This document shows, in pieces, positions 1 to 10,337 of a stretch of DNA of 64,000 nt. Where the stretch lies: assembly GCA_003013855.2 (NCBI GenBank), contig ML058526.1:4216001-4280000 (forward strand), read 5' to 3'. Source of the stretch: Liriodendron chinense. Lineage: Eukaryota; Streptophyta; Magnoliopsida; Magnoliales; Magnoliaceae. Positions within the stretch are counted from its first letter, which is position 1. Each line of letters opens with the position of its first letter. The position numbers and the translations under genes are program-made. The notes beneath the pieces are model-generated. The model made no database searches. It saw only the letters and a list, made by a program, of their open reading frames with translations, and was not told the DNA's origin.

Positions 1-235
1 TTGGGTCCAGAACAGCTTGATGTCTGCCATTCTTAGACAAAGAGCAGTCAAGGAATGGCGCAGGAGTAGACGTCCATGTACGCATACTAAGAAAGGAATT
101 GGCGCAGCATATGTCTGAAGGTTCGATGCTCGGGAGAGAGATGCTGTTGAAAACTCTTAGTAGATCTGATATACCTTTGCATATAAGGATTCTGTATAGC
201 AAAAGGGGAGGTGACTAGCTTAACAGTTAACCAGA
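1..235 (-). pseudogene. Fragment of older Tat-like element, left of insertion
   Basis: This is the piece of the older host element left of element 1. Its last five bases (231-235, CCAGA) are repeated right of element 1. On the minus strand a short open stretch reads on from the flank, but stops and frame changes follow quickly, so no intact gene is present. I assign it to the same older element as 24321-24832 and 32005-34152 because the target duplication shows the two flanks were once joined. The product is unknown; a degraded extra ORF of a Tat element is the likeliest reading. Confidence 0.45.
231..235. repeat. Target-site duplication CCAGA (left)
   Basis: Five bases directly before the TG of the 5' LTR; the identical CCAGA follows the CA of the 3' LTR at 24316-24320. 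A 5-bp duplication is normal for Ty3/gypsy integrases. Confidence 0.93.
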
Positions 236-444
236 TGTAGACACCCCACCTTCGGTTACACTGTTGGTAGAGATAGCTGGTTGAACGGAGGACCATACCC
301 CCAAATCCCAAGTCCAAACTCACCCTTGTAAGCCCCATTCCATAGCCCAGTTCAAGCCTGAACCCAGTCAACCCAGTCCTAAACACCACCCTGAAAAACC
401 CCCCATAAAAAAGTCCAGTAAAAAAGACCCAAAAAAAGTCAAAC

Positions 445-555
445 TCACTGAGTCAACTCGCTGAGTTAACCCGCTGAGTCAACCCGTCGAGTCAACCCGT
501 CGAGTCAAACCACCGAGTCGACCCGCTGAGTCGACCAGCGAGTCCAGCAGCAGCC
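445..555 (+). repeat. 13-bp GAGTC array in the U3 of the 5' LTR (8 units)
   Basis: Eight head-to-tail units of about 13 bp built on GAGTCAACCCG, several reading TGAGTCA, the GCN4/AP-1-type bZIP core. The array lies 100-200 bp upstream of the TATA box, where enhancer elements are expected. The 3' LTR has eleven units. Confidence 0.85.
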
Positions 556-589
556 CCGAGGGAACGGCCGTACTCGCTGGAAACCGAGG

Positions 590-665
590 AGCGGCCGTAC
601 GGGCGGCCCATGGCAGGCCGCCCGAACAAAATTACTAGAGCTGCCACTCTCCGCTGCTATAAATA
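590..665 (+). promoter_or_regulatory. LTR core promoter: GC-rich module and TATA box
   Basis: A GC-rich module with the inverted arms GGGCGGCC and GGCCGCCC (about 601-623) is followed by CTATAAATA at 657-665 and a pyrimidine-rich stretch. It lies in mid-LTR and should drive genomic RNA synthesis. The same arrangement stands in the 3' LTR (TATA near 23279-23287). Confidence 0.75.
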
Positions 666-1696
666 CCCCCCTCCCCTTCTCATTTCATGATCCCTTCGAG
701 TCCAAAGAGAGCCTGTCCGTTCGAGTACCCTTCTCCACCCCTTAGCCCATTTTTCCACCAAGGAGAGCCCGAGTGAGGAGAGCCCAGCCCTGGTCCAGCC
801 CAGCCTGACCACTGGTCCAAGCCTCCCAAGCCACCCAAGTCTTGATCCAGCCACTCGAAGCCAACCCTTGCGACACCTCCGTCCACCCAGCTACTCTTTT
901 CCAGCATCATCTCATTTGCATCTAGCATAAGTGCAACATTTACTTTTCTTCCAACCCCCCTGCTTCACTACAAGCACCTTGATTACTCAAACACACATGC
1001 ATATGTCTTTATATTAAGCACCTGTCAGTTCGAGCGTATGCTCTGGGCTTGCCCGTTGTTGGAACCTGCCCATCAGAAACTCTTACTGTTCAGACCTGCA
1101 TTCATGCTTCACTAAAAGCACCTTGATTACTCAAGCACACTGCATACGTCTTACATTAAACACCTGTCAGTTCGAGCGTACGCTCTGGGCTTGCCCGTTG
1201 TTGGAACCTGCCCATCAGAAACTCTTACTGTTCAGACCTGCATTCATGCATCATGTCATTCATGAGAATATACGAGGATTAAATTAGACTTTCAAGTATT
1301 CGATCGATTCGGTGAAGTAGAGACCGTACTTCGGTACGGGTAGTGTGTGGGGTGCCTAACCTCTTCCCACCCTGTAACCGTGATCCCTTACCTTGAATCT
1401 CTGGCCGCAGATCAACAGGAGTCATTTTAGAGGAAGGAATCTTCGGATTCTCTTCTCTAACGTTTCTACAGGGTCTAGCCGACTGTAGATTCGAAGTAAC
1501 TAGCTAGTGGCGACTCTCAACGCACTTAAACATATCCAGCTTAACACGACAACCAAACAAAGCCCTCGAGAACGAGGCAAGCCAATGGCACAAACGGCGA
1601 TTTCGCACTCACGCACCTCTTCTTCTTCTTCTTCTGAAAGGAAAGGGAGAACGACGTCGTGTGGGAGCGCGGAAAAATCGGCGAGGGTCCACAGAA

Positions 1697-1714
1697 TGGC
1701 GACTCTGCTGGGGA
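1697..1714 (+). other. Primer-binding site of element 1
   Basis: TGGCGACTCTGCTGGGGA lies three bases downstream of the LTR end. Ogre/Tat elements carry very similar TGGCGACTC-type sites that I recall as assigned to tRNA-Arg; the tRNA identity was not checked here. Confidence 0.75.
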
Positions 1715-1982
1715 TGAGCTAGTCCCACTAGTCGTGATCCGACTTGAAAACAGAATCCTTCCCGTACTTGAAAGTCATTAATCCTCATACAATCTCATAT
1801 GCATAGCATTCTACCCAAACCCAAACAAAAAAAAATAGAAAATTCCGAAACAAAAAAAAATTGAAAATCCCAAAACCCAAAAAGAGTAGAGTATAGTCCT
1901 CACCATTGCGCCTCCTCGGGCTCAACGTACGCGGAGACAACTTCCCTTCCGCAGCATAATCCGCACTCGGGCTCAGCAAGAC
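1715..1982 (+). other. 5' leader of element 1
   Basis: About 270 bases between the primer-binding site and the first gag ATG, A-rich from about 1830 to 1880. No ORF or other motif was recognised; packaging signals would be expected here but cannot be seen from sequence alone. Confidence 0.6.
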
Positions 1983-3224
1983 ATGTCCGACCACGAAGAA
2001 GAAACTCATCACTTCCCTGCTCTCGAAATGACCGAAGCGCAACCTCCAGCGCAACAGCCCGTTGACAATACGCCAATCATACAAGAATTGGCACAAGGAA
2101 TGAGAGCAATGCAAGAAATGCTCTTGCAATTCATGCAAGCACAAACCACCGCAGCAGCCAACAATCAGCTTGGCCCAGTTCAGCAATCTCAGCAACCATG
2201 CCGGATCCCTCCGGCCTCCAGTTCAAATCAAGCACAACCAGCGGAGTCTACCCAAGACTACCGACAACAGCCATCTCAGCCCTTCGCTATGGGGCATCCT
2301 TCTCAATACCTTCCTGCAACAAGGGGACCATCTCAGAGCATCCCAGTCGCAGGGACTTCCAGTCAGCTTCCAGTCAATCTTGCAAACAACAATCTTAGTA
2401 GATCTCAGCATGCCCCCGCCAATGGGACACCTTTTCAATTTCAGCACATCCCCGCCGATGGGATTTCAATTCAATTTCCAGCAACAGGGACAGCACTGGC
2501 GAATGCCCACAACGGGGGTCAGTGTCAAGCCCACATCAATCAGCGGACAGTGGCGAATACCCAACAAGGGGGTCACTTCCCAGCATCTCAGCCTCCTGCA
2601 AACAGGAGCACTTTTCAATTCCAGCACATCCCCGCCGATGGGGTTCCAGTTAATTTCCAGCAATCTTCAATTCAGCAAAATCCAGTTAATTTTCAGCAAT
2701 CTTCAATTCAGCAAAATCCAGTCAATTTCCAGCAAGTTCCAGTTCAACCTTCAGTACAGTCTCCAGTTCAGTTACCATCATTTCAAGCACAAGTTCATCA
2801 GAATCCAGTTCAGTCATCAAATCAATTTCAGCAACCCGCGGTTGCTTTTCAGCAAGCCCATAGGGTCGAAGACATCGACCACTATGCCGAAGAAGAACGT
2901 GCCTTACTCCAAGAGGCACCAGTCGCTCGAACAGATCATTCAGGACTGGACGAGTTGCGGGAGCAGTTCCAGATCTTGCAAAATCAGCTTCAGCGACAAC
3001 AAGGAATCGACTTACCTTCGACCAAGTTCAGAGACTTGTGTCCTTTCCCAGATGCTCAAGTACCTCAAAACTTTGAGGTTCCGAAATTCAAGAGATACGA
3101 TGGCAGCGGTTGTCCCACAGCACATCTCAAGGCTTTCTGCGGGGAGCTGAGTGCAATCGCAGGAAATGAAGGGGCCCTTATTCGTTTGTTCCAAAAATCT
3201 CTGAAGGGCGATGCCCTAGATTGA
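1983..3224 (+). pseudogene. gag: Tat Gag, N-terminal part, ends at an in-frame TGA
   Basis: Gag forms the particle that packages element RNA. This is the first ATG of the long gag-pol frame: 413 codons, then TGA at 3222-3224, after which the same frame continues with clear Gag sequence. The N-terminus is acidic; residues ~60-300 are Gln/Pro-rich with repeats such as FQFQHIPADG and NFQQSSIQQNP. A short coiled-coil-like LDELREQFQILQNQLQ lies near residue 321, and the conserved Gag core begins at about 355 (FEVPKFKRYDGSG). The stop falls inside the conserved core, so it is a disabling nonsense change rather than a natural end. Similar lengths and Q-rich N-termini occur in other Tat Gags. Confidence 0.85.
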
Positions 3225-4279
3225 TACACTTCATTGGACTGCCACCGCATCAGAACATGGGAACAGCTTTCCCAAGCTTTCGTCGACAGATTCGCATACA
3301 ATCTCAATATGGCACCCAGAAGAGCCGACCTCGCGGCTCTCAGGCAAAGGAGTGATGAAACACTATCAGCTTATGTGGGACGTTGGCGAGCTATGGCAGC
3401 CAGAATGCGGACACCCATCGACGATGAAGAACAAATCTCCATGATTGTTCATTCAACATATCCAGGCATATCCGGGTATCTCATCTCGCATCCGTATGCG
3501 AACTTCTCGCAGCTAATCCGTGCTGGAGAGCAAGTCGAAGCAGGAATCCGTGCCGGGATGATTTCCCCATGGCCTCATCAAGTCACTCCAGTCAAGAGGA
3601 ACAGAGTGGAAGGAAGACCTATCGGGCACGGGAATGGAAACCGCAGTGGTTCTCCTCCTCGCCCAACAGAGGTAAACAACATCAACACCGCTGCTCAAGG
3701 AAATCAACATGCTCCCCCACAGGGACGTCAACAGTATCAGCAGAATCAAGTTCAGCATCAGCCTCAGCGATATCAGCCACAACCGAATCCTCAGCCACAG
3801 CCACCTCGACAACAGCAGCAGTTCAGAGGAAACGGCCAATACTCATACCAGAACAGGCAGAATTACAGGGAGTCCAGGAAGTTCACTCCACTCAGTCAAC
3901 CACTTAGTCAAATCATGACTACGCTGGTACAAAAGCAGTTACTCACTCTGATGACACCTAGGCCTCCTCCTCATCCTTTGCCACCAAACTACCGAGAAAA
4001 TGAGTATTGCGCCTATCATCAAGGACGTGGCCAAGCCACTGATAGATGCTATACTTTGAAGAATGCCATACAAGACCTGATTGATGACCGCAAGATCGTC
4101 ATCTCGATCCCTGAAACTTCTCCAGCAGCTTTCACCAACATTCTTCAGAATCCTCTGCCTCAACATCCAACGGACCCCAGTTCGTCTCGTGGCCCTGCAG
4201 TCAATAGTATAGAAGAAGGGGACCATCTCGATCGCTTCTTCTCCCCCATCCAGTCCATTCATGCTTACACTTATGGGCC

Positions 4280-4860
4280 GACAAGTCCTCCTCCGATCAT
4301 GCAAGGGGCAAGTCCCTTTCCTCCTCTAGTCCTCGAGCCAGTAGTACTCGAAGGAGCACCTCTATACGATATACCAGTTGTTCAAGGGGCACCTTACAAC
4401 CATTCAAGCTGGGAACCAGTCGTCCTGGAAAGAGCACAATCATACATCGAGCCCACATACGAACCTGTCATCTTGCAAGGGGCAACTCAAGAACAATCCA
4501 ATCCACAATGGAGGGATTATACTCATCAGCAACAAGAACCCGTTGTATTGGAAGGAGCTCTTCCAGTCGAGCCAGTCGTATTGGAAGGGGCAAACCCCGG
4601 AGGCGTGTCAATCACGCTACGGCAGCTCGGACGAACAGAGAAACCTCCTGCCATATCAAGAGGACCAGTATTCATTCCATGGGAGCCTCCCGCCCCAGGA
4701 ACAATCAAGCCAGGACCACGACCTTATGTGGTCTATGAAGACAAGCCTCGACATTACCCCTTCAGCACAGGCAACAATGTAGTTCTCAAGGCAAAAGCTC
4801 CATACGAGGAAGATCTGGTACCCATACCAGCACCGTTGCAAGAACCAGTGGTCCTAGAAG
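4280..4860 (+). repeat. EPVVLEGA heptad-like repeats within gag-pro linker
   Basis: At least seven spaced copies of E/I-P-V-V/I-L-E/Q-G-A (for example EPVVLEGA, EPVILQGA, EPVVLERA) lie between the zinc knuckle and the protease. They are protein-level repeats with irregular spacing, not an exact DNA tandem array. Function unknown. Confidence 0.8.
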
Positions 4861-6161
4861 GCAAAAGGGAGGAAAGCTACAAAGAGGTTCCATGGCACTA
4901 TCCAGAGTGTGCGGAAGTGGGAAACTTGAATCCCAATGGACGTTGCATCCGAAGAGATAATCAGAACAAAGGAGATCCCAAAGGCGCCCTTTCAGGCCTC
5001 GGCAACAAAAATGAAGCCGCATACGATGTGGCGACTCAGCTCAAGTCAATCCCTGCACAAATCTCAGTATGGGAGCTACTCTGCACATCTCGCATACACC
5101 GAGAGATGTTTGCCAAGACCTTGAATGATGCTCATGTCTCCTCTGATACGGCACCAGAGATGATTGCATTGATGATTGGACAGCTACTGGCTCCGCGTGC
5201 CATCACCTTCACCGATAATGAGTTGCCACCAGAAGGACGCGATCATGGCCGATCCCTCAACATAGCCTTACGATACAAAGACCTCTGCGTCCCGCTGGTC
5301 CTTATCGATAATGGCTCAAGCTTAAATGTCTGCCCACTCAAGACTGCAGAACGTCTGGGAATCAGTCCTTCTTCATTCCGACCCAGCACCATATGCGTCA
5401 GAGCATTCGACAACACCCGCCGATCAGTGGAAGGGGAGGTCGACATAGAGGTACAGATAGGTCCGGAAGTCTCCACCATCACATTCCAAGTCCTGGATAT
5501 ATCAGCCTCTTTCAACATGTTGCTCGGACGACCGTGGCTGCACAAGGTTGGAGCTGTGCCATCAACCCTGCATCAACGAGTGAAGTACATCTGTGGAAAT
5601 CAAGTAATCTCTATCCATGCAGAGAAGGAGCTCATCATTCCTTCCAATGCCGCTGCCACTGAACCAGACATCCCGGTCATCGATATCCAGCACTCTGAAG
5701 AAGACATCCCGTTTCACAGTTTCGAATTCGAGACTGTGAACTCTATCGCTAATCCAGAACCAATAAGGGTGGACCGTGTCTTTTCACCGGCAGAGCGTCT
5801 GAGCCTCAAATACCGAATGAAGAATCACTTCAAATCCAGAAAGGTACCGCTGATATATAACCAACGCAAATGGGGACTCGGATACAGGTCAACATTCATG
5901 GACAAAAGAAGGAAGAAATTTCGGTGCTCACCCATCCAGTTCGTCAAGCCAGGAGAACCTTGCAAGGATCCAGGAGGGAATCAACCGACTGCACTACACA
6001 AAGGCCTCCCGATGAGCCTAGTTTGGGCCACATGGCCCCCCATTCGATGGGATCAGATTCTCGAACCATCTAAGCATCCAGAAGAAGAAGAAAATGATGA
6101 AGACGAAGAAGGAAGACAAATACAGCAGCTTCAGGGCCAGGTTACTCTGACACCTGCTCCC

Positions 6162-6365
6162 AACCAGGGGCACAACTTGCCCACTTCTCTCAACCAGGGG
6201 CACAACCTGCCCACTTCAATCAGCCAGGGGCACAACCTGCCCACTTCAATCAGCAAGGGGCACAACTTGCCCATCTCAGCACCAATTAGCGAGGGGCACG
6301 ACTTGCCCATTCCTACAGAATCAACATCATCAATCATCAGCCAGGGGCAGAAGCAGCCCATCCAT
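6162..6365 (+). repeat. 30-bp tandem repeats encoding GHNLPTS decapeptides
   Basis: Five to six in-frame 30-bp units (CCAGGGGCACAACTTGCCCA core) encode GHNLPTSLNQ-type decapeptides at the C-terminus of the protease-containing protein. Later units diverge (GHDLPIP, GQKQPIH). Confidence 0.85.
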
Positions 6366-6368
6366 TAG

Positions 6369-7271
6369 ACCAAGAAAGGGAAGTGGCCAGCCCTAGATTG
6401 GTCTGATGTCCAGGTTCCAAACTTGTGTCTCACTGCGGAACCAGACGAACTGCAATGCGAGGTAAGTGATCCGGGAGGGACTGAGTACGACTCAGATCCC
6501 GAACCCGACCAGCGAGAAGTCATGGTCATTGGGCCAGACCATGATTCTTCGCCCAAATCATCAACCCCCACCACTTCAGGGGAGGAAGTGTGGGGTCCTG
6601 AATGGTCATCTGTTCCCCTAACTTTTGAATCAGCCAAAGAGCCATCTGAGGGCTCTGGCTTCCAAAAAAAAACGTCTGTTTAAGCAGCGACCGGAACTTT
6701 GGAACAAGTTGGGCTCAATCATGGTCTGCAATGCCCGCTTGTTCAAAGTCCCGTAAATTTCAAAAACTCAAAAAAATCAAAAACTTTCAAAAACCAAAAA
6801 CATCTATCATTTCAATTTCAGAAAAATCTCAAAAACCAAAAAAACATTTCTTTTCCTGCATTCAATAGTGTGCCAAGTTTGTCTAAAGAGTCGCATGAGT
6901 TCGAAGTCGAATCATATGACTTTGACATCGAATTAGACTTCGAGCTCATGGGTCTGGACGAAGCTCGGGATGAGGAAGATGATGATCCAGCTCCCGAACT
7001 AGAGGATCTCCTCAAAAAGTTTGAATCCAAAGCCAATGTTGTAGCCGATGATTTCGAGATAGTAAACTTGGGGACGCCTGAGATCCCTAGGGAAGTACGC
7101 ATTGGAAAATCGTTGCCACCTGAGATGAAACAGAAAATGATAGAGTTCCTAGCTCCAAGATTGTCCAACTTCGCGTTCTCATATGAAGACATGCCGGGGC
7201 TCGATGAAGAGCTCGTTGTACACCATCTGCCAACCAAGGCAGATATGAAGCCAGTGAAGCAGAAACTCTGA
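6369..7271 (+). pseudogene. PR-RT linker of the polyprotein, two stops, possible intron
   Basis: The gag-pol frame continues without a frameshift through this stretch but meets TAA at 6681-6683 and TGA at 7269-7271. The first half encodes an acidic Pro/Ser-rich linker. The second half (from about 6890) is acidic and then shows the conserved segment before RT (PREVRIGKSLPPEMKQKMIEFL, in two halves around 7090-7150). A candidate GT-AG intron (6462-6821) would remove the TAA. Ogre elements are known to have a spliced intron at this point between protease and RT. Confidence 0.7.
6462..6821 (+). other. Candidate spliceable intron between PR and RT
   Basis: The donor GAG|GTAAGT is at 6462 and the acceptor ATTTCAATTTCAG ends at 6821. 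Both lie between codons, the length is 360 bp (a multiple of three), and the second half is very A/T-rich. Removal deletes the in-frame TAA at 6681. An intron at the same place is established for Ogre elements; use of these exact sites is inference. Confidence 0.5.
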
Positions 7272-7274
7272 AGA

Positions 7275-9383
7275 ATGAAGCCAGAATGGGCTCTGAAAGT
7301 CCGAGATGAAGTCATCAAGCAATACAATGCGGGATTCTTGGTAGTCTCCAACTACCCTGAATGGCTCGCCAACATCGTACCAGTACCGAAGAAGGATGGC
7401 AAGGTTCGAATGTGCATCGACTTCCGAGATCTCAACAAGGCCAGTCCAAAAGATGACTTCCCGTTGCCACATATCGACACTCTGGTCGACAACACCGCTA
7501 GATACAAGATCTTCTCATTCATGGACGGGTTCTCAGGTTACAATCAGATCAAGATGGCCGTCAAAGATCGCGAGAAGACATCGTTCATCACTCCCTGGGG
7601 AACCTTCTGTTACAGGGTAATGCCGTTCGGTCTGAAGAACGCAGGAGCAACATATCAGCGAGCAATGACAGCACTATTCCACGACATGATGAACAAGGAG
7701 CTCGAAGTATATGTGGACGACATGATCGTCAAATCTCGCACAATGGAAGGACACTTTGAAGATCTGAAGAAATTATTTAACAGATTAGAAAAGTACAAGC
7801 TCCGTCTCAATCCTCAGAAATGTGTCTTCGGTGCAATGGGAGGTAAGCTCCTCGGCTTTATGGTGAGCGAGGATGGCATCAGGGTCGACGAGACCAAAAC
7901 CAGAGCAATCATCGAGATGCCCCCTCCTAGAACAGAGAAAGAAATTCGTGGCTTCCTCGGCAGAATTCAATACATCAGTCGCTTCATCGCACAGCTCACA
8001 CCTATCTGTGAGCCAATATTCAAGCTCCTTCGGAAGAACGTCCCAAAAGAATGGAATGATGATTGCCAAGTCGCCTTCGACCGCATCAAGAGATATCTCA
8101 TGAATCCTCCAGTCTTAGTGCCGCCCGCTCCCGGACGACCACTATTGTTATATATCTCGGTAGCAGCAGGAGCCATAGGCTGTGTCCTCGGCCAACACGA
8201 CGAAACCGGGAAGAAGGAACAAGCAATATACTATTTGAGTCGAAAGTTCACCGACTACGAGACCAGGTATTCCCCCATCGAGAAGACTTGCCTCGCCCTA
8301 GTCTGGGCAACTCAGCGACTCCGTCAATACATGATTGCATTCCCTATTCTCCTTCTCGCTCACATGGATCCGCTCAAATACCTGTTCGAGAAACCGGCAC
8401 TCACTGGAAGCATAGCTAAATGGCAGCTACTCCTGTCTGAGTTCGACATCACCTATGTCACTCAAAAGGCAATCAAGGGACAGGCCCTCGCCGATCATCT
8501 TGCGGCTCACTCTCTCCTGGACTATCAGCCGCTTAAGACATTCTTCCCTGATGAAGATCTCTTGCTCATTGAAGAGGAAGAAAAGAAGAAAAAAGATGAG
8601 TGGACGTTATTCTTCGACGGCGCAGCAAATTCTAAAGGGAGTGGTATTGGAGCAATCCTCTACTCTCCAGATGATGTCCCTATTCCTATCTCGAGGCGCA
8701 TCGCATTCGAGTGCACCAACAACATGGCAGAGTATGAAGCATGCATCGCTGGCTTAAGGGAAGCCATAATCTTGGGCGTCAAGAAGCTACGAGTGTTTGG
8801 AGACTCACAGCTTATCATCAATCAGACCAATGGCGAATGGAAGACCAAAGACGAGAAGTTGATACCATATCATGTGTATCTTGACAATCTGATCGAAGAA
8901 TTCAAGGAAATCACCTTCTCATACATGCCCAGAGCCAAGAACCAGTTTGCAGATGCTCTCGCCACGCTCGCATCAATGCTCGAGATCCCAAAAGGAGCTT
9001 CAGAATGGGAGCTCACAGTTGAAGTTCAAGAAGAACCTGCCTTTTGCCTGCAAATAGAAGAAGCCGAAGCTGTCCCTGACAAACCCTGGTATGCCGACAT
9101 CAAGCAATATCTCGAAACCCAGGAGTATCCAGAATTAGCAACAGCAACAGATCACCGAACCATTCAACGTTTGGCCGGCCAGTTCACCATCAGTGGCGAA
9201 GTCCTCTACAAGCGATCCTATAATCACATCCTCCTCCGATGCGTCGATGAAACAGAAGCTGCAAAGATCATGAAAGAAATACACGAAGGAATCTGTGGCC
9301 CACACATGAATGGGCACATGATGGCAAAAAAGATTCTACGACTCGGCTACTATTGGCTCACCATGGGGACAGACTGTTGCTAG
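7275..9383 (+). pseudogene. pol: Tat reverse transcriptase, RNase H, second (archaeal-type) RNase H, IN zinc finger
   Basis: Copies element RNA into DNA and removes the RNA strand. RT is at residues ~1-245 with VRMCIDFRDLNKA, the catalytic YVDDM near 145 and the thumb LLGFMVSEDGI. The classical Ty3 RNase H is at ~290-415, but its first catalytic Asp is not evident (LLLYISVAAGAIGCVLGQ). A second RNase H at ~438-570 has all four acidic positions: FFDGAAN (~448), MAEYEA (~484), GDSQLI (~510) and NQFADALA (~556). This double arrangement marks the Tat lineage. The integrase zinc-finger start follows (HEGICGPHMNGH, ~670-680) and is cut by TAG at 9381, just before its Cys pair. A conserved residue one codon upstream of this frame is also a TGA. 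Confidence 0.93.
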
Positions 9384-9872
9384 CACGTCAGAAAATGCTT
9401 CAAGTGTCAGGAGCATGCAAATCAAATCCATGCCCCATCATCAGAGTTATACAACCTGACCACCCCCTGGCCCTTCTCCATGTGGGGACTTGACATCATC
9501 GGCAAGATCAGTCCCAAAGCATCAAATGGTCATGAGTACATACTTGTGGCAGTCGACTACTTCACCAAGTGGGTAGAGGCAGCCTCCTACACCACGATTG
9601 CAGCATCTCAAGTGATCAAATTCATGAAGAACAACATCATATGCCGGTATGGAATCCCTAATGCCATCATCACAGATAATGGGACCCCGTTCGTCAACAA
9701 GAAGATGGATGACTTCCTCAGCAAATTCAAGATCCAACGTCATCGATCAAGCCCCTACCGTCCCCAGATGAATGGTGGGGTAGAAGCCGCAAACAAGACA
9801 ATCGTCAGGATACTCGAGAAGATGGTCGTGACCTATCGAGATTGGTCAGATATGCTCCCATATGCACTTTGA
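9384..9872 (+). pseudogene. pol (IN): Integrase: zinc-finger Cys pair and DDE core
   Basis: Inserts the cDNA into the host chromosome. The frame reopens after the TAG at 9381 with HVRKCFKCQ, the CC half of the HHCC finger. The catalytic core follows: Asp in MWGLDIIG (~9490), Asp in AIITDNGTPF (~9675) and Glu in NGGVEAANK (~9783). It is cut again by TGA at 9870-9872, in the conserved block before AYRTP. An ATG at 9480 starts the longest open piece but is unlikely to be a genuine start. Confidence 0.9.
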
Positions 9873-10337
9873 GCCTATCGAACACCTGTACGGTCTGCTA
9901 CGGGCGTTACTCCTTTCGAGCTTACTTATGGAATGGAAGCAGTTCTACCAGTCGAAGTGGAAATACCATCACTTCGGGTGTTATTAGAAAGCGGAATTGA
10001 AGAAGGAGAATGGCAACGGGCCAGATTCGATCAGTTGCAGCTGGCAGATGAAAAACGCATGCGTGCACTAAGTCATTCACAGTGCTATCAGAAAAGGATC
10101 GCTCGGGCTTACAACAAGAGAGTCCGAAAAAGGAGCTTCAAGGTAGGCGACATGGTCATGAAGAAGATTCTACCATCGCACCTTCCAGATCCCAGAGGAA
10201 AGTTCAAACCCTCGTGGGACGGGCCACTGATCGTCAGAGAAGTACTTCCCGGAGGCGCCCTCAGACTCACCAGCATGAGAGGGGTGGATCTTCCTGAGCC
10301 AACCAACGCCGACAACGTGAAGATCTTTCACGGGTAA
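9873..10337 (+). pseudogene. pol (IN): Integrase C-terminal part
   Basis: Direct in-frame continuation: AYRTPVRSATGVTPFELTYG, then the EVEIPSLRV segment, and the C-terminal SH3-like DNA-binding fold around FKVGDMVMKKIL and GKFKPSWDGPLIVREVL. It ends at a TAA right after NVKIFHG, the usual end of Tat pol. No chromodomain is seen, as expected for this non-chromovirus lineage. Confidence 0.9.

Larger units (their letters stand above)
236..1693 (+). repeat. 5' LTR of element 1 (1458 bp)
   Basis: Starts TGTAGACACC, ends TCCACA, and matches the 3' LTR base for base apart from roughly twenty substitutions, a 10-bp indel near 333 and a 39-bp (three-unit) difference in the GAGTC array. It holds a GC-rich inverted-repeat module (about 590-627), a TATA box (657-665), and two similar ~130-bp tandem blocks (about 962-1247) with the motif TCAGTTCGAGCGTA. 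Short ORFs in it are chance. Confidence 0.95.
3234..6368 (+). pseudogene. gag-pro: Tat Gag C-terminal part plus aspartic protease
   Basis: Same frame as the upstream gag, reopening directly after the TGA. Residues ~5-75 hold the rest of the retrotransposon Gag domain (WEQLSQAFVDRFAYNLN, ETLSAYVGRWRAMAARM). A Pro/Gln-rich stretch follows, then a zinc-knuckle-like CAYHQGRGQATDRC near 258-272. Next is a linker with repeated EPVVLEGA motifs. The pepsin-like protease domain has the active-site block LIDNGSSLNVCPL near residue 690, with Asp as catalytic residue, and the second conserved block FNMLLGRPWLHKVGA near 760; this type of DNGS site is usual in Tat elements. The C-terminus has five or six decapeptide repeats of the GHNLPTS type. 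It ends at TAG 6366-6368, though the frame stays open beyond. Confidence 0.88.

Noticed and set aside
2170..3150. 326-codon ORF in the second frame of gag
   Set aside because: It is the shadow of the repetitive Gln-rich gag sequence; the real Gag frame (1983) carries the conserved motifs.
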